DNA of 64,000 nt from Paenibacillus albiflavus (lineage in GTDB: Bacteria; Bacillota; Bacilli; Paenibacillales; NBRC-103111): NCBI RefSeq assembly GCF_004344915.1, contig NZ_SKFG01000006.1, positions 1 to 64,000 of the forward strand, written 5' to 3'. Position 1 is the first letter of the stretch. Every line of letters begins with the position of its first letter. The notes below the pieces were generated by a model. That model was not told the DNA's origin and did no database searches. It worked only from the letters and a program-made list of their open reading frames with translations. Positions 42,846 through 52,919 of the stretch are shown here, piece after piece. The position numbers and the translations under genes are program-made.

Positions 42846-43622
42846 ATGGCCGGCAAAGTTTATTTAGTAGGAGCGGGGCCAGGAGATCCCGATTTAATAA
42901 CGGTAAAGGGATTACATTGCCTGCAAAAAGCTGATGTCATCCTCTATGATCGGCTTGTGAATCCTGAGCTTTTAAAGCACGCGAAAGACGGAGCCAAACT
43001 CGTTTATTGCGGCAAACTCCCAAACTATCACACGATGAAACAAGAAACCATTAATCATTTTCTAGTGAAATACGCGAAAAAGGGCAATCAGGTCGTCCGC
43101 TTAAAAGGGGGAGATCCCTTTGTATTTGGGCGTGGCGGTGAAGAAGCAGAGGAATGCATGAAGAATGATGTTCCGTTTGAAATTGTGCCTGGCATCACGG
43201 CGGGAATTGGTGCTTCAGCGTATGCAGGGATACCTGTCACACATCGATCGTTAAGTAAAAGCTTTGCTTTTATTACAGGACATCAAGCTGGTGACGTATC
43301 AGCCGAGCACCAGTGGCATCATCTTGCAAGGGGCGTAGACACGCTTTGCATCTATATGGGTGTAGCCCAGCTTCCAACCATTGCACAACAATTAATTCTG
43401 AATGGCAAATCACCGCAAACACCGACTGCCCTTATCCATTGGGGGACTTTAAGCGATCAAAGAACGGTAATCGGCACGCTCGAGTCCATAGAAGACAAGG
43501 TAAAAGAAGCAAAGATTGAAAATCCAAGCCTGATCATAATCGGCGAGGTCGTTCGACTTCACCATAAACTAAATTGGTTTGAAGATGAAATTGCTCCTAA
43601 TCTGCCACTCGTACATGGATGA
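42846..43622 (+). CDS. ylnD: Uroporphyrinogen-III C-methyltransferase (SumT/CobA, YlnD)
   Basis: 258 aa. G-A-G-P-G-D-P-D-L-I-T-V-K-G at the N-terminus, G-G-D-P-F-V-F-G-R-G-G-E-E and G-I-T-A-G-I are the SAM-dependent tetrapyrrole methylase signatures. Makes precorrin-2, first step to sirohaem. AAGGATGATTG lies before ATG 42846. Between cysC and sirB. Confidence 0.96.
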   Translation: MAGKVYLVGAGPGDPDLITVKGLHCLQKADVILYDRLVNPELLKHAKDGAKLVYCGKLPNYHTMKQETINHFLVKYAKKGNQVVRLKGGDPFVFGRGGEEAEECMKNDVPFEIVPGITAGIGASAYAGIPVTHRSLSKSFAFITGHQAGDVSAEHQWHHLARGVDTLCIYMGVAQLPTIAQQLILNGKSPQTPTALIHWGTLSDQRTVIGTLESIEDKVKEAKIENPSLIIIGEVVRLHHKLNWFEDEIAPNLPLVHG

Positions 43623-43643
43623 GTGTGAAAGGGGTCTCTGGTT

Positions 43644-44369
43644 ATGAAAGCTATCCTTTACATTGGCCATGGAACACGATCGACAAAAGGATCTGAAGAA
43701 GTAAAAGATTTTATCCAAAGGGTAATCGAAAAGATTAATATTCCCATACAGGAAATCTCCTTCCTTGAGCTGACGCAGCCTCTCATTAGGGAGGGATTCG
43801 AAAGGTGTGTTAATAGAGGGGCAACTCAAATTACAGTGATACCGCTATTCCTTTTGGCAGCAGGACATATCAAACAAGATATTCCGCAAACGATTGCGTC
43901 TTTGCAGGCAAGATATCCTGATGTAGAGGTACAAATAAAGGATCCTTTCGGTGTACAAAAGGCCATACTCGATGCAATGGCAGAGCTCGTCTCGGCTGCT
44001 GCAGGTGATCTTGATTCACAAGATCAGTTATTAATTGTGGGAAGAGGAAGCAGTGATCCTAGCATTCACGTTGATTTTGCGAACATTGTGAGTGGAATGA
44101 GGGAGCGACTCGGGATAGAACACGTATCCGTCTGTTATTTAGCTGCTGCAGAACCAAGATTTAATGAGAGGTTGGAAGAAATAGTTCAAATAGCTAGAGG
44201 CAAAATCATCGTCCTGCCTTATTTGTTATTTTCAGGTCTTCTTTTAGCTGAAGTTAACCAAAGGGTGCTTGAGTGGAGAAAACGAGGAAAACCTATTTTT
44301 CATACGGGGCCATTAAGCAATCATAAGTCAATCGAAGAGATTGTCATTGCTCGTGCAACCAGTAGTTAG
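43644..44369 (+). CDS. ylnE: Sirohydrochlorin ferrochelatase (SirB, YlnE)
   Basis: 241 aa. CbiX/SirB fold with catalytic I-G-H-G-T-R (His near residue 9) and a second half-repeat starting L-L-I-V-G-R-G-S-S-D-P. Inserts Fe2+ into sirohydrochlorin to make sirohaem for CysI. GAAAGGGG precedes ATG 43644. It is the last of the three sirohaem enzymes in the window. Confidence 0.94.
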   Translation: MKAILYIGHGTRSTKGSEEVKDFIQRVIEKINIPIQEISFLELTQPLIREGFERCVNRGATQITVIPLFLLAAGHIKQDIPQTIASLQARYPDVEVQIKDPFGVQKAILDAMAELVSAAAGDLDSQDQLLIVGRGSSDPSIHVDFANIVSGMRERLGIEHVSVCYLAAAEPRFNERLEEIVQIARGKIIVLPYLLFSGLLLAEVNQRVLEWRKRGKPIFHTGPLSNHKSIEEIVIARATSS

Positions 44370-44409
44370 GCTTGGTGTAATGAAATACGCATAGGTGAGG
44401 TGTTAATCT

Positions 44410-46191
44410 TTGCAGTTTACTGTTGTTAACAGTCCCTTTAATCAGGAGCAAGTTGATCTTCTTAATAGGCTTCTTCCAGCTTTATCAGAGGGACAAAAAG
44501 CTTGGCTGAGCGGTTATCTTGCTGCGGCCCAATTTGCTGGTTTAGAAAGTGCCATCCCCCAGATAGCCAAAGAGATAACGATTATATACGGTTCCCAGAC
44601 GGGTAATGCCCAGGGTCTTGCCAAACAGTTCGGCAAGGTACTAGTGGGTGATGGTTATCACGTTAACATATCATCTATGAATGATGTTAAACCAAATAAT
44701 TTAAAGAAAATTCAAAATTTATTAATCATCACAAGTACGCATGGTGAAGGAGAGCCGCCGGATAATGCTCTTTCTTTTCATGAATTTCTGCATGGAAAGC
44801 GTGCACCGAGGCTTGATGATTTGCATTTCTCTGTTTTATCACTTGGAGACAGTTCATATGAGTTCTTCTGCCAGACGGGAAAGGAATTTGATGTAAGGCT
44901 TGAAGAGCTGGGCGGGAAACGGCTTTATGCTCGGGTTGACTGTGATCTCGATTATGATGATCCGGCCTCGGAGTGGATTGCAGGTGTTCGTCTTAGCTTA
45001 AAGGAGAATGACAGTGAATATGCTGTTCATACTGCTGCAGCTACAGCGGAAGTTATAGATGTGGCCTATTCTAGAACAAGTCCCTATCAAGCAGAGGTGC
45101 TTGAAAATATCAATTTAAATGGGCGTGGCTCGAATAAAGAAACCCGCCATCTGGAATTGTTATTGGAAGGTTCTGGCCTTACTTATGAACCGGGAGATAG
45201 CATTGGAATTTACCCTAAGAATAATCCTGTTCTAGTTGAGCAGCTGATAGAGGAATTGATTTGGGATCCTGAAGCCTTAGTAACGGTTAATAAAGATGGA
45301 GATGTTCTTCCGTTTAGAGAGGCACTCTTCTCTTATTATGAAATAACCGTGTTAACCAAACAGCTTCTTGAGAAGATCGCGCAGCTTTCAGAGAATGCGA
45401 ATTTACGAGAGCTCGTATCCTCCCCAAATAGTGCAGAATTAAAAGAATATCTGGGAGGCCGAGATTTACTAGATTTAGTTCGTGATTATGGTCCATGGGG
45501 CAAATCGGCACAAGAGTTTGTCTCTGTTCTTAGGAAGATACCTGCACGTCTTTACTCCATCGCGAGCAGTTCGCTTGCTAATCCTGAAGAGGTCCATTTA
45601 ACGATTGGGACTGTTCGGTATGATGCACATGGAAGGGAGCGGGAAGGAGTCTGCTCTACATATTGTGCGGATCGCGTGCAGCTGGGAGACACGCTGAACA
45701 TTTATATTCAGCATAATGAGAACTTTAAGCTTCCATCGAACCCAAATACACCAATTATTATGATTGGACCGGGTACAGGTGTTGCGCCATTTCGTGCCTT
45801 TATGCAAGAGCGCGAGGAATTAGGTGCGAAAGGAAAGTCGTGGCTCTTTTTCGGCGACCGCCATTTTGTAACGGATTTTCTCTATCAGATAGAATGGCAG
45901 AAGCTGTTGAAGAGCGGCGTCCTTACCAAAATGGATATAGCCTTTTCACGCGATACGGAGAAGAAGGTATATGTACAGCACCGCATGCTTGAACATAGCA
46001 AAGAATTATTTGAATGGCTTGAAGAAGGGGCCGTCGTATACATTTGCGGAGATGAAAAAAACATGGCACGTGATGTTCATTCCGCACTTATTGACATTAT
46101 CGAGCGGGAAGGCGGCATGAGCCGGGAAGAAGCAGCAGGCTATCTTACGAGCATGCAGCAGCACAAACGTTACCAGCGTGATGTGTATTAA
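44410..46191 (+). CDS. cysJ: NADPH-dependent sulfite reductase flavoprotein alpha subunit
   Basis: 593 aa from TTG 44410 (AGGTGAGGTG upstream). Flavodoxin domain at about 60-200 (I-I-Y-G-S-Q-T-G-N-A, S-T-H-G-E-G-E-P-P), FAD domain (R-L-Y-S-I-A-S-S), NADPH domain (G-P-G-T-G-V-A-P-F-R-A-F) and the terminal M-x-R-D-V-Y. Transfers electrons NADPH to FAD to FMN to CysI. Follows sirB by 40 bases and is joined with cysI. Confidence 0.97.
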   Translation: MQFTVVNSPFNQEQVDLLNRLLPALSEGQKAWLSGYLAAAQFAGLESAIPQIAKEITIIYGSQTGNAQGLAKQFGKVLVGDGYHVNISSMNDVKPNNLKKIQNLLIITSTHGEGEPPDNALSFHEFLHGKRAPRLDDLHFSVLSLGDSSYEFFCQTGKEFDVRLEELGGKRLYARVDCDLDYDDPASEWIAGVRLSLKENDSEYAVHTAAATAEVIDVAYSRTSPYQAEVLENINLNGRGSNKETRHLELLLEGSGLTYEPGDSIGIYPKNNPVLVEQLIEELIWDPEALVTVNKDGDVLPFREALFSYYEITVLTKQLLEKIAQLSENANLRELVSSPNSAELKEYLGGRDLLDLVRDYGPWGKSAQEFVSVLRKIPARLYSIASSSLANPEEVHLTIGTVRYDAHGREREGVCSTYCADRVQLGDTLNIYIQHNENFKLPSNPNTPIIMIGPGTGVAPFRAFMQEREELGAKGKSWLFFGDRHFVTDFLYQIEWQKLLKSGVLTKMDIAFSRDTEKKVYVQHRMLEHSKELFEWLEEGAVVYICGDEKNMARDVHSALIDIIEREGGMSREEAAGYLTSMQQHKRYQRDVY

Positions 46192-46218
46192 GTAAGGATG
46201 GAAAGGAGCTTGTCAAGA

Positions 46219-47937
46219 ATGGAGAAACAAATCCTAAAAGCCCCTGAGGGCAAACCTAGCGACGTTGAACGGATTAAAGACGAAAGCAACTATTTGCGTG
46301 GTAGGCTTAAGGAAACGATGACAGAGCCAATCAGTGCAGGTATCCCAGACGATGATAACCGTTTATTAAAGTTTCACGGCAGCTACCTGCAGGATGATCG
46401 GGACTTGCGAAATGAGCGGCACAAGCAAAAGCTTGAACCAGCGTATCAATTTATGCTGCGTATTCGCTTACCAGGTGGGGTTGCAACGCCGGAACAGTGG
46501 CTTGTTCTTGATGAACTGGCTCAAAAATACGGAAATGACACTTTAAAATTAACAACACGCCAGACATTTCAAATGCATGGTATTTTAAAATGGAATATGA
46601 AAAAGACGATCCAGGACATTCATCACTCTCTTTTGGATACAATTGCGGCTTGTGGTGATGTAAACAGAAACGTCATGTGTAATCCGAATCCTTATCAGTC
46701 AGAAATCCATTCAGAAGTATACGAATGGTCGAAGCAATTAAGCAGTCATTTATTACCACGTACTACTGCGTATCATGAAATATGGCTTGATGATGACAAA
46801 GTGGCTGGGACACCAGAGACCGACGAAACAGAGCCCATGTATGGCAAGCACTATCTCCCTCGAAAGTTTAAAATCGGCATAGCTGTCCCGCCTTCCAATG
46901 ATATCGATGTTTTTTCACAGGATCTTGGCTTTATAGCGATTATAGAAGAGGGGAAGCTAACAGGTTTTAACGTGGCAATTGGAGGAGGCATGGGCATGAC
47001 ACATGGGGATAAAGAGACGTATCCCCAGCTTGCTAAAGTAATCGGCTTCTGTAAACCTGAGCAAATATGCGATGTAGCTAAACAGGTCATTACGATTCAG
47101 CGTGACTATGGTAACCGTTCTGAACGGAAAAATGCACGGTTTAAATATACGGTTGACCGGCTAGGTGTGCAAACAGTTATAGAAGAATTGGAAAACCGCC
47201 TCGGATGGAGCTTGAACGAAGCAAAATCCTATCATTTTACTCATAATGGTGATCGTTACGGCTGGATAGAAGATGTTCAGGGAAAATGGCATTACACGAT
47301 GTTTGTAGAAGGCGGCCGAGTTGCAGATTTTAATGGCTACGAGCTAAAAACCGGATTGCGCGAAATTGCCAAAGTACATACTGGCGAGTTTCGGCTAACA
47401 GCTAATCAAAACCTGATTATTGCTGGTGTACCCAGCGGAGAAAAGAATAGAATAACAGCGCTTATTGAACAGTACGGTTTAACGGATGGCAAACAATTTA
47501 GTGCGCTTCGCCGTAATTCAATGGCATGTGTAGCTCTGCCGACATGCAGTTTGGCGATGGCTGAGGCCGAGCGCTATTTGCCTGAGCTCATTGATAAAAT
47601 CGAGGAAATTGTCGATTCTAATGGACTTAGGGATGAAGAAATCACGATCCGCATGACAGGATGCCCGAATGGCTGCGCCCGCCATGCCCTAGCTGAAATT
47701 GGCTTTATTGGCAAAGCGCCGGGCAAATACAATATGTATATTGGAGCAGCTTTTGATGGCAGCCGTTTAAGTAAAATGTACCGGGAAAACATCGGCGAAG
47801 CAGAAATATTAAATGAACTGCGTGTGCTCCTTTCTCAGTATGCTAAAGAACGGCAAGCAGGAGAACATTTTGGCGACTTCGTGATCCGAACCGGTGTCAT
47901 AAAGGAAGTGACAGACGGTAGGAATTTTCATGATTGA
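46219..47937 (+). CDS. cysI: Sulfite reductase hemoprotein beta subunit
   Basis: 572 aa, almost the length of B. subtilis CysI and very similar in sequence as I recall it. Ferredoxin-nitrite/sulfite reductase half-domains and the cluster/sirohaem ligands C-V-A-L-P-T-C and T-G-C-P-N-G-C. Reduces sulfite to sulfide with six electrons. ATG 46219 is preferred: GGAAAGGAGC lies 9 bases upstream, whereas ATG 46198 is inside the ribosome site. Last gene of the sulfate cluster. Confidence 0.97.
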   Translation: MEKQILKAPEGKPSDVERIKDESNYLRGRLKETMTEPISAGIPDDDNRLLKFHGSYLQDDRDLRNERHKQKLEPAYQFMLRIRLPGGVATPEQWLVLDELAQKYGNDTLKLTTRQTFQMHGILKWNMKKTIQDIHHSLLDTIAACGDVNRNVMCNPNPYQSEIHSEVYEWSKQLSSHLLPRTTAYHEIWLDDDKVAGTPETDETEPMYGKHYLPRKFKIGIAVPPSNDIDVFSQDLGFIAIIEEGKLTGFNVAIGGGMGMTHGDKETYPQLAKVIGFCKPEQICDVAKQVITIQRDYGNRSERKNARFKYTVDRLGVQTVIEELENRLGWSLNEAKSYHFTHNGDRYGWIEDVQGKWHYTMFVEGGRVADFNGYELKTGLREIAKVHTGEFRLTANQNLIIAGVPSGEKNRITALIEQYGLTDGKQFSALRRNSMACVALPTCSLAMAEAERYLPELIDKIEEIVDSNGLRDEEITIRMTGCPNGCARHALAEIGFIGKAPGKYNMYIGAAFDGSRLSKMYRENIGEAEILNELRVLLSQYAKERQAGEHFGDFVIRTGVIKEVTDGRNFHD

Positions 47938-48047
47938 TTAACGGCTGGAAGACGATATTACGTATTTGGGATTTTTTCATGAAATTTACTCGTCTGAAGA
48001 ACCCTTTGAGTATGAGGCACGAAATATTTAGTCTTATTGTTACCCTT

Positions 48048-48083
48048 AAAGCCCCTGTGAGTTTCACCTCGCAAGGGCTTTTT
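48048..48083 (+). terminator. Terminator of the cys operon
   Basis: Stem aaagccc-ctgtgag/ctcgca-agggcttt (48048-48061 with about 48068-48082) and TTTTT. Confidence 0.85.
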
Positions 48084-48101
48084 CATGTGACGGTCTATTT
48101 A

Positions 48102-48113
48102 GTGCAAATGCAC
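48102..48113. promoter_or_regulatory. Dyad GTGCA-AA-TGCAC
   Basis: Perfect 5-bp-arm dyad 172 bases upstream of the GntP-type gene. A candidate site for the CdaR-type regulator encoded at the other end of the locus. Confidence 0.35.
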
Positions 48114-48210
48114 AATAATGTTCAGCAGAGTATCAATTGCTAAAAGGTAAGGGGACAAATATAATGAAAACGTATTCAATTGAATGAAGCAGGATAAATG
48201 TAAAGGCTAA

Positions 48211-48227
48211 ATGAGTAGAGTACTCAT
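48211..48227. promoter_or_regulatory. Dyad ATGAGTA-GAG-TACTCAT
   Basis: Perfect 7-bp-arm dyad 58 bases upstream of the GntP-type start, in the expected promoter-proximal position. Confidence 0.5.
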
Positions 48228-48284
48228 AGTAGCGCAATAGAACTTACAAAATAATAACATCATGATCACTATGGGGTGGATGGA

Positions 48285-49583
48285 ATGGAAGCATTGGAAA
48301 TTAGCTGGATTGGCGCATTAGCTGGCTTAGCGCTTGCAATCATATTAATTTTGTTTAGACTGGCACCAACGTATTCATTGATACTAGGAGCAATTGTTGG
48401 TGGATTTATTGGCGGAGCTGATTTTTCAGAGGTTATTAAAATCCTGATTTCCGGAACACAAAGTGTTCAAGGTACGGTTATTCGTATTATCGCAGCTGGT
48501 GTTTTCGCTGGTGTTATGATGGAATCTGGCGCAGCGGGAACCATTGCGAAAGTTATCGTTGATAAACTTGGAGGGACGAAAGCGATGTTGTCGCTTGCAT
48601 TGGCTACTATGGTTATTACTGCGGTAGGGGTATTCATTCCTGTTGCGGTATTAATTGTTGCACCAATCGCATTATCTGTTGGCCACAAGATGGGGTATTC
48701 GAAGATTGCTTTGCTAGTGGCTTTGTCTGGCGGAGGTAAAGCGGGTAATATTATTTCACCTAATCCGAATACCATTGCAGCAGCAGGGGGATTCAATCTC
48801 GATGTGAACCAGGTCATGCTGGGCGGATTAGTTCCCGCGCTATTCGGGTTAGCAGTTGCGGTGCTGCTCGCATCATTAATTAAGTTCAAAGGCACTAAAG
48901 TAACGGATCTGGAAGCTGCCGAATTAGAAAAGGCTAGTGCTGCGAATTTACCACCGTTATCAAAAGCTTTAGTCGCTCCAATTCTCGCTATTGTTCTATT
49001 GATGATTAGCCCGGTTGGTTCGATGTTAGGTGTTCAGTTTCTTGCAGATCTAAAAATTGATTCTTTGTTTATTCTGCCATTTGCCGGTGTAGTTGGCGCT
49101 TTGGCATTAGGTAAGTCAACAAAAATTTTAAATTACTGTTCGGCCGGTTTAGATCGAATGACACCAACGATTCTAATTATTATTGGTGCGGGTGCCATTG
49201 GCGGATTGATTACAGCGTCAACCCTGCCTGCAGAAGTTGTTACTCTTGTACAGGCCTCGGGAATATCGGGAGTATTCCTTGCACCTATAGCAGGTACATT
49301 AATGGCAGCAGCAACCGCATCCACTTCAACAGGTGTCATCTTGGCTACGGGTTCATTCTCAAATGCAATATTAAATACAGGTGTAGCCCCTCTATCAGCT
49401 GCAGTTATGACCCATGCCGGTGCTACGGTAATCGACCACTTGCCACACGGAACTTACTTCCACGTGACACGTAATGCAATGGGCATGACTATGAAGGATA
49501 GAATGAAGGTTGTCCTGTATGAAAGTATGGTCGGTATAACGATGACTATCGTATCCGTAATTCTTTTTGGATTCATCTTATAG
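48285..49583 (+). CDS. GntP-family permease (glycerate/gluconate:H+ symporter)
   Basis: 432 aa from ATG 48285 (GGGGTGG 5 bases upstream). 12-14 helices with the GntP repeats (A-G-V-F-A-G-V-M-M-E-S-G-A-A and S-T-S-T-G-V-I-L-A) and H-A-G-A-T-V-I-D-H-L-P-H-G near the end, close to the family signature. Followed by glycerate kinase at 20 bases, so the substrate is probably D-glycerate. Confidence 0.92.
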   Translation: MEALEISWIGALAGLALAIILILFRLAPTYSLILGAIVGGFIGGADFSEVIKILISGTQSVQGTVIRIIAAGVFAGVMMESGAAGTIAKVIVDKLGGTKAMLSLALATMVITAVGVFIPVAVLIVAPIALSVGHKMGYSKIALLVALSGGGKAGNIISPNPNTIAAAGGFNLDVNQVMLGGLVPALFGLAVAVLLASLIKFKGTKVTDLEAAELEKASAANLPPLSKALVAPILAIVLLMISPVGSMLGVQFLADLKIDSLFILPFAGVVGALALGKSTKILNYCSAGLDRMTPTILIIIGAGAIGGLITASTLPAEVVTLVQASGISGVFLAPIAGTLMAAATASTSTGVILATGSFSNAILNTGVAPLSAAVMTHAGATVIDHLPHGTYFHVTRNAMGMTMKDRMKVVLYESMVGITMTIVSVILFGFIL

Positions 49584-49602
49584 AAGGAATGGGGAATCAT
49601 TT

Positions 49603-50739
49603 ATGGGTAAGAAATTTTTATTAGCTCCTGATTCGTTTAAAGAAAGTATGACTGCAAAAGAAGTATGCGAAGCTATGGAAATCGGAATTAAAAGAGCGAT
49701 TCCAGATGCGGAGTGTATTCATGTACCTATGGCTGATGGCGGTGAAGGCACGGTCCAGTCGTTGGTAGATGCAACAGGCGGCACTTTGATACACAAAGAA
49801 GTGACCGGACCTCTCGGTACGCCCGTTCTCGCCCATTATGGAATCTTGGGAGACGGCAAAACAGGCGTGATTGAAATGGCATCAGCTAGTGGAATTCACC
49901 ATGTGACAAAAGAAACCAAAAATCCATTAATTACGACTACCTTAGGAACAGGTGAACTCATTAAGGATTGTATTGAAAAAGGCATGACAGATATCATTCT
50001 AGGCATTGGCGGAAGCGCTACGAATGACGGCGGTACTGGAATGGCAACAGCACTAGGTTATAGATTTCTAGATAAGCAAGGGAACGAACTGCAACTTGGC
50101 GGCGGATACCTCGGTGAGTTGGAAACAATCGATACTTCTAATGTGCATCCGCAATTAAAAAATATAAAAATCCTGGTAGCATCGGATGTAACGAATCCAT
50201 TATGCGGAGAGCGGGGTGCATCCGTGGTGTTTGGTCCGCAGAAGGGTGCTACTCCTGAAATGGTTACACAACTGGATAATAATTTGAGGCACTACAGTGA
50301 AGTTGTCAAACAGCAATTAGGAATCGATATGGTAAATGTACCTGGCGCAGGTGGTGCAGGCGGCCTTGGTGGCGGACTGATCGCTTTCACCAACTCCACA
50401 ATGAAAAAGGGAATTGAAATTGTAATTGAATATACAGGTTTGAAAGAAAAACTTCAGCATGTGGACTACTGCTTTACAGGGGAAGGCGGCATTGATTTCC
50501 AGACGAAATTCGGTAAAGCACCTTTTGGAGTTGCCCAGGCAGCTAAAGCCGTTAACGGTGATATGAAGGTGATCGCCTTGGCTGGATATGTGGGTAAGGA
50601 TGTTGAAACCTTATACGACGAAGGATTTGATGCGATTTTTGGAATTGTTCCGGGAGCAGCAGACATTGATACCTTACTGGCGCAAGGCAAGGAGAATGTT
50701 GCCCGTACATCTGAAAGCATTGCTAGATTGTTGAAATAA
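49603..50739 (+). CDS. glxK: Glycerate kinase (GarK/GlxK type)
   Basis: 378 aa. Starts L-A-P-D-S-F-K-E-S-M-T-A, then M-A-D-G-G-E-G-T and G-I-G-G-S-A-T-N-D-G-G-T-G-M-A-T-A-L-G, all type I glycerate kinase signatures. Phosphorylates glycerate with ATP to 2- or 3-phosphoglycerate, feeding glycolysis. ATG 49603 follows GAATGGGG. Operon with the permease; regulator converges from the other side. Confidence 0.95.
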   Translation: MGKKFLLAPDSFKESMTAKEVCEAMEIGIKRAIPDAECIHVPMADGGEGTVQSLVDATGGTLIHKEVTGPLGTPVLAHYGILGDGKTGVIEMASASGIHHVTKETKNPLITTTLGTGELIKDCIEKGMTDIILGIGGSATNDGGTGMATALGYRFLDKQGNELQLGGGYLGELETIDTSNVHPQLKNIKILVASDVTNPLCGERGASVVFGPQKGATPEMVTQLDNNLRHYSEVVKQQLGIDMVNVPGAGGAGGLGGGLIAFTNSTMKKGIEIVIEYTGLKEKLQHVDYCFTGEGGIDFQTKFGKAPFGVAQAAKAVNGDMKVIALAGYVGKDVETLYDEGFDAIFGIVPGAADIDTLLAQGKENVARTSESIARLLK

Positions 50740-50743
50740 CATG

Positions 50744-50786
50744 AAAGAGGATGTCCTACAGTAATTGTAGTCGTCCTCTTTATTTT
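50744..50786. terminator. Bidirectional terminator between glxK and cdaR
   Basis: 10-bp stem aaagaggatg/cgtcctcttt (50744-50753 with 50772-50781) with inner ctaca/tgtag pairing and T-rich flanks on both strands. The last bases overlap the converging CDS end. Confidence 0.8.
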
Positions 50787-51808
50787 ATTCGTTTTATGAG
50801 CATACAAATGAGTTCCACGAGATCTAAAATATGTTTTGGATCTTTGCCTGTGATGCTGTGAATCTTCTGTAATCTATAGTTCAATGTATTCCTGTGGATC
50901 ATGAGCCTGTCGGCGCTTACATTTGCGTTTAGGTTACAGCTGAGATAGACCTGAAGTGTCTTGATCAGTTCATCATCTTTTTCTAGTGAATGGATTAGCC
51001 GTTCTGCTTTTGTATCATTCTTGTGCAGTTTCAATATATCGGCGATGAACTCACATTGTGAATAGGAAATGGCTTTTACGTCGAAATAAACACCCTTCAA
51101 TACACGCATAGCTAATTTGGCCTGCAACATTCCTTCAGAAACAGTATCGTTCATTTTGCTGATGGAAATGAAAGCATTCGGATATTGATTTGCAATCGTT
51201 TGTTGCAGGGCTTCAATCTTATCCGTTTCCTGAACGACTATACAAAGCGAATAGTTGGACATTCTAAAGGAGGGTAAGCTTTTCATCATATCCTCAGCAA
51301 TTTCACTAGAGGACTCCACATATATGATTTGGGAGGATTTAGTTAACTCAATGCCATAGGTCAACGCCTGACTGATTAATTCTTTTGTATAAGTGGTGTC
51401 CGAATCGATAAGTAAGCTGAAAAATTCTTGTTTTAAGTTATTTTTCAAATTCGCTTTTTCCAATGCAATGTTTTGCTCAATTAGTAAAATGACAGCTGAT
51501 TTTAGAATGTTTCCGAAAGGCCTCATTTCCGTTACTTCACCGCTGATTCCTACTACACCGATAATATGGCCGTTCCATTCGATTGGTAAATTAATGCCCT
51601 TCTTCACCAGCTCCTCATCTTTGTGAATTTCCACCGTTTGGCCTTGTCTTATGGCTTTACATGCACCATGATGCAGTGTGCCAATTCTTCTTTTATTTCC
51701 ACTCCCGATGATCCTGCCTGTGTGATCCATAATATTAATATTGTAAGGAATATCCATCATCATTCTATCGACAATTGTTTGGGCCTGATTATGTGTCAAC
51801 TCATACAT
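50780..51808 (-). CDS. cdaR: CdaR-type (sugar-diacid/glycerate) transcriptional regulator
   Basis: 342 aa. N-terminal sugar-diacid recognition domain (A-Q-T-I-V-D-R-M-M and N-I-N-I-M-D-H-T-G-R-I-I-G-S, I-N-L-P-I-E-W-N), middle GGDEF-like region and C-terminal PucR/CdaR HTH (D-R-L-M-I-H-R-N-T-L-N-Y-R-L-Q-K-I). It senses glycerate or a diacid and activates uptake genes, here the converging gntP-glxK pair. ATG 51808 has AAAGGAG 8 bases upstream; a longer frame to 51835 is less likely. Confidence 0.92.
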   Translation of the reverse strand: MYELTHNQAQTIVDRMMMDIPYNINIMDHTGRIIGSGNKRRIGTLHHGACKAIRQGQTVEIHKDEELVKKGINLPIEWNGHIIGVVGISGEVTEMRPFGNILKSAVILLIEQNIALEKANLKNNLKQEFFSLLIDSDTTYTKELISQALTYGIELTKSSQIIYVESSSEIAEDMMKSLPSFRMSNYSLCIVVQETDKIEALQQTIANQYPNAFISISKMNDTVSEGMLQAKLAMRVLKGVYFDVKAISYSQCEFIADILKLHKNDTKAERLIHSLEKDDELIKTLQVYLSCNLNANVSADRLMIHRNTLNYRLQKIHSITGKDPKHILDLVELICMLIKRIK

Positions 51809-51907
51809 AGCTGTATCTCCTTTATAATTGTGCAAAGTAACAAAGGTTTAATTCATTATAGCTTGTCGTTGTGATGATTTCCATTTCTGAATCTCTTCTG
51901 AAAAAAG

Positions 51908-51931
51908 AAAAAGACCCCTCGAGGGGAGTCT
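51908..51931 (-). terminator. Terminator of the EamA gene
   Basis: Stem agacccctc/gaggggagtct around 51912-51931, followed on the minus strand by TCTTTTTC. Overlaps the stop codon. Confidence 0.75.
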
Positions 51932-52919
51932 ATCGAGCAACTTCCATAATCTCTTCTTTAGCTTGAGTGGCAGCAGAATAAGCTCTGTTGTCATTAAGTT
52001 GTATGGTTTTCCTTTGGTACACATTGTTCTGTAATAGGGCAAAGATAATGAGCAGCGTTCCAAAAAGTTCATATTGGCTGATTTGGTAGCCTTGAAAAGC
52101 CATAATAACGAATGTGGTAATGGGAACAAAATTAATAAATAATATACCGTTTAGCGGTGATAACAACTTGATTCCTTGATTCCAGCAGAGTAAGGCTGCT
52201 AGCCCTGGCAATAAAATCATGAAGGACATTTCATATTTAATTGAAAGTATCGTCTGCCATGTAGGAACGGGAAGCAATTGAAAGACGGAGGCGAGCGTAA
52301 CAATTACCAAAGACACAGCGCTTCCTAGCAAGCAGGTTATAGTAGAATAGCGCAGGATCGACCAATCCTTGAATCGGCTTCCCCCCATCGAATACACGAC
52401 CCATCCCAAAACTCCTATAAAAATCAGAAATAAAGGAATAAGATGCTGTCCAGCCATTCTGAAAAAGTCAAATTTCCCATTGGTGATCACGAGTAAGGCA
52501 CCGACAAGTGCGATAGCAACACTTGCGAGCGTGTACTTGTTCGGAGCTTTTTTTGTTGTGATCCACAAGACCATAATGGATATCATCGGCATGAGTACTT
52601 CCATAATGGAGGCGGCGATTGTACCTGACTCCCCCATGAGTTGCTGTCCGAGGAAGACGCACATATTATAGACTACAAACGCCATTATTCCTAAAAACAA
52701 TAAGGATTTGCCTCTTCCCTCCAAGCGAAATGATGCTTTTCCCTCTTTCATCCAAAGCAACAAGCTGAGGATGAGCGCAACGACGAAATAACGGATAAAC
52801 GAAAAATAGAATGGATCGATTTGTTGCAATGCTATGTGTGCAACGGGGAACATAGCTCCCCATGACATACTTGCGATCAAGCAAAGCACAGAACCTAGAA
52901 TGATTTGTTTTTTTTGCAT
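51930..52919 (-). CDS. EamA-family (DMT) exporter
   Basis: 329 aa with ten helices in two EamA halves (W-G-A-M-F-P-V-A-H-I-A, then the second from W-V-V-Y-S-M-G). Probably exports an amino acid or metabolite. ATG 52919 has GGGAGAA 9 bases upstream; the frame is open to 53027. Transcribed away from a LysR regulator with a LysR-type dyad between, so it is the likely target. Confidence 0.9.
   Translation of the reverse strand: MQKKQIILGSVLCLIASMSWGAMFPVAHIALQQIDPFYFSFIRYFVVALILSLLLWMKEGKASFRLEGRGKSLLFLGIMAFVVYNMCVFLGQQLMGESGTIAASIMEVLMPMISIMVLWITTKKAPNKYTLASVAIALVGALLVITNGKFDFFRMAGQHLIPLFLIFIGVLGWVVYSMGGSRFKDWSILRYSTITCLLGSAVSLVIVTLASVFQLLPVPTWQTILSIKYEMSFMILLPGLAALLCWNQGIKLLSPLNGILFINFVPITTFVIMAFQGYQISQYELFGTLLIIFALLQNNVYQRKTIQLNDNRAYSAATQAKEEIMEVAR

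Larger units (their letters stand above)
47938..48284. other. Gap between cysI and the glycerate operon
   Basis: 347 bases: cysI terminator, two perfect dyads (48102 and 48211) and a tiny seven-codon frame M-K-T-Y-S-I-E-stop at 48164 with AGGTAAGGGG upstream, which may be a leader peptide or chance. Confidence 0.45.
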
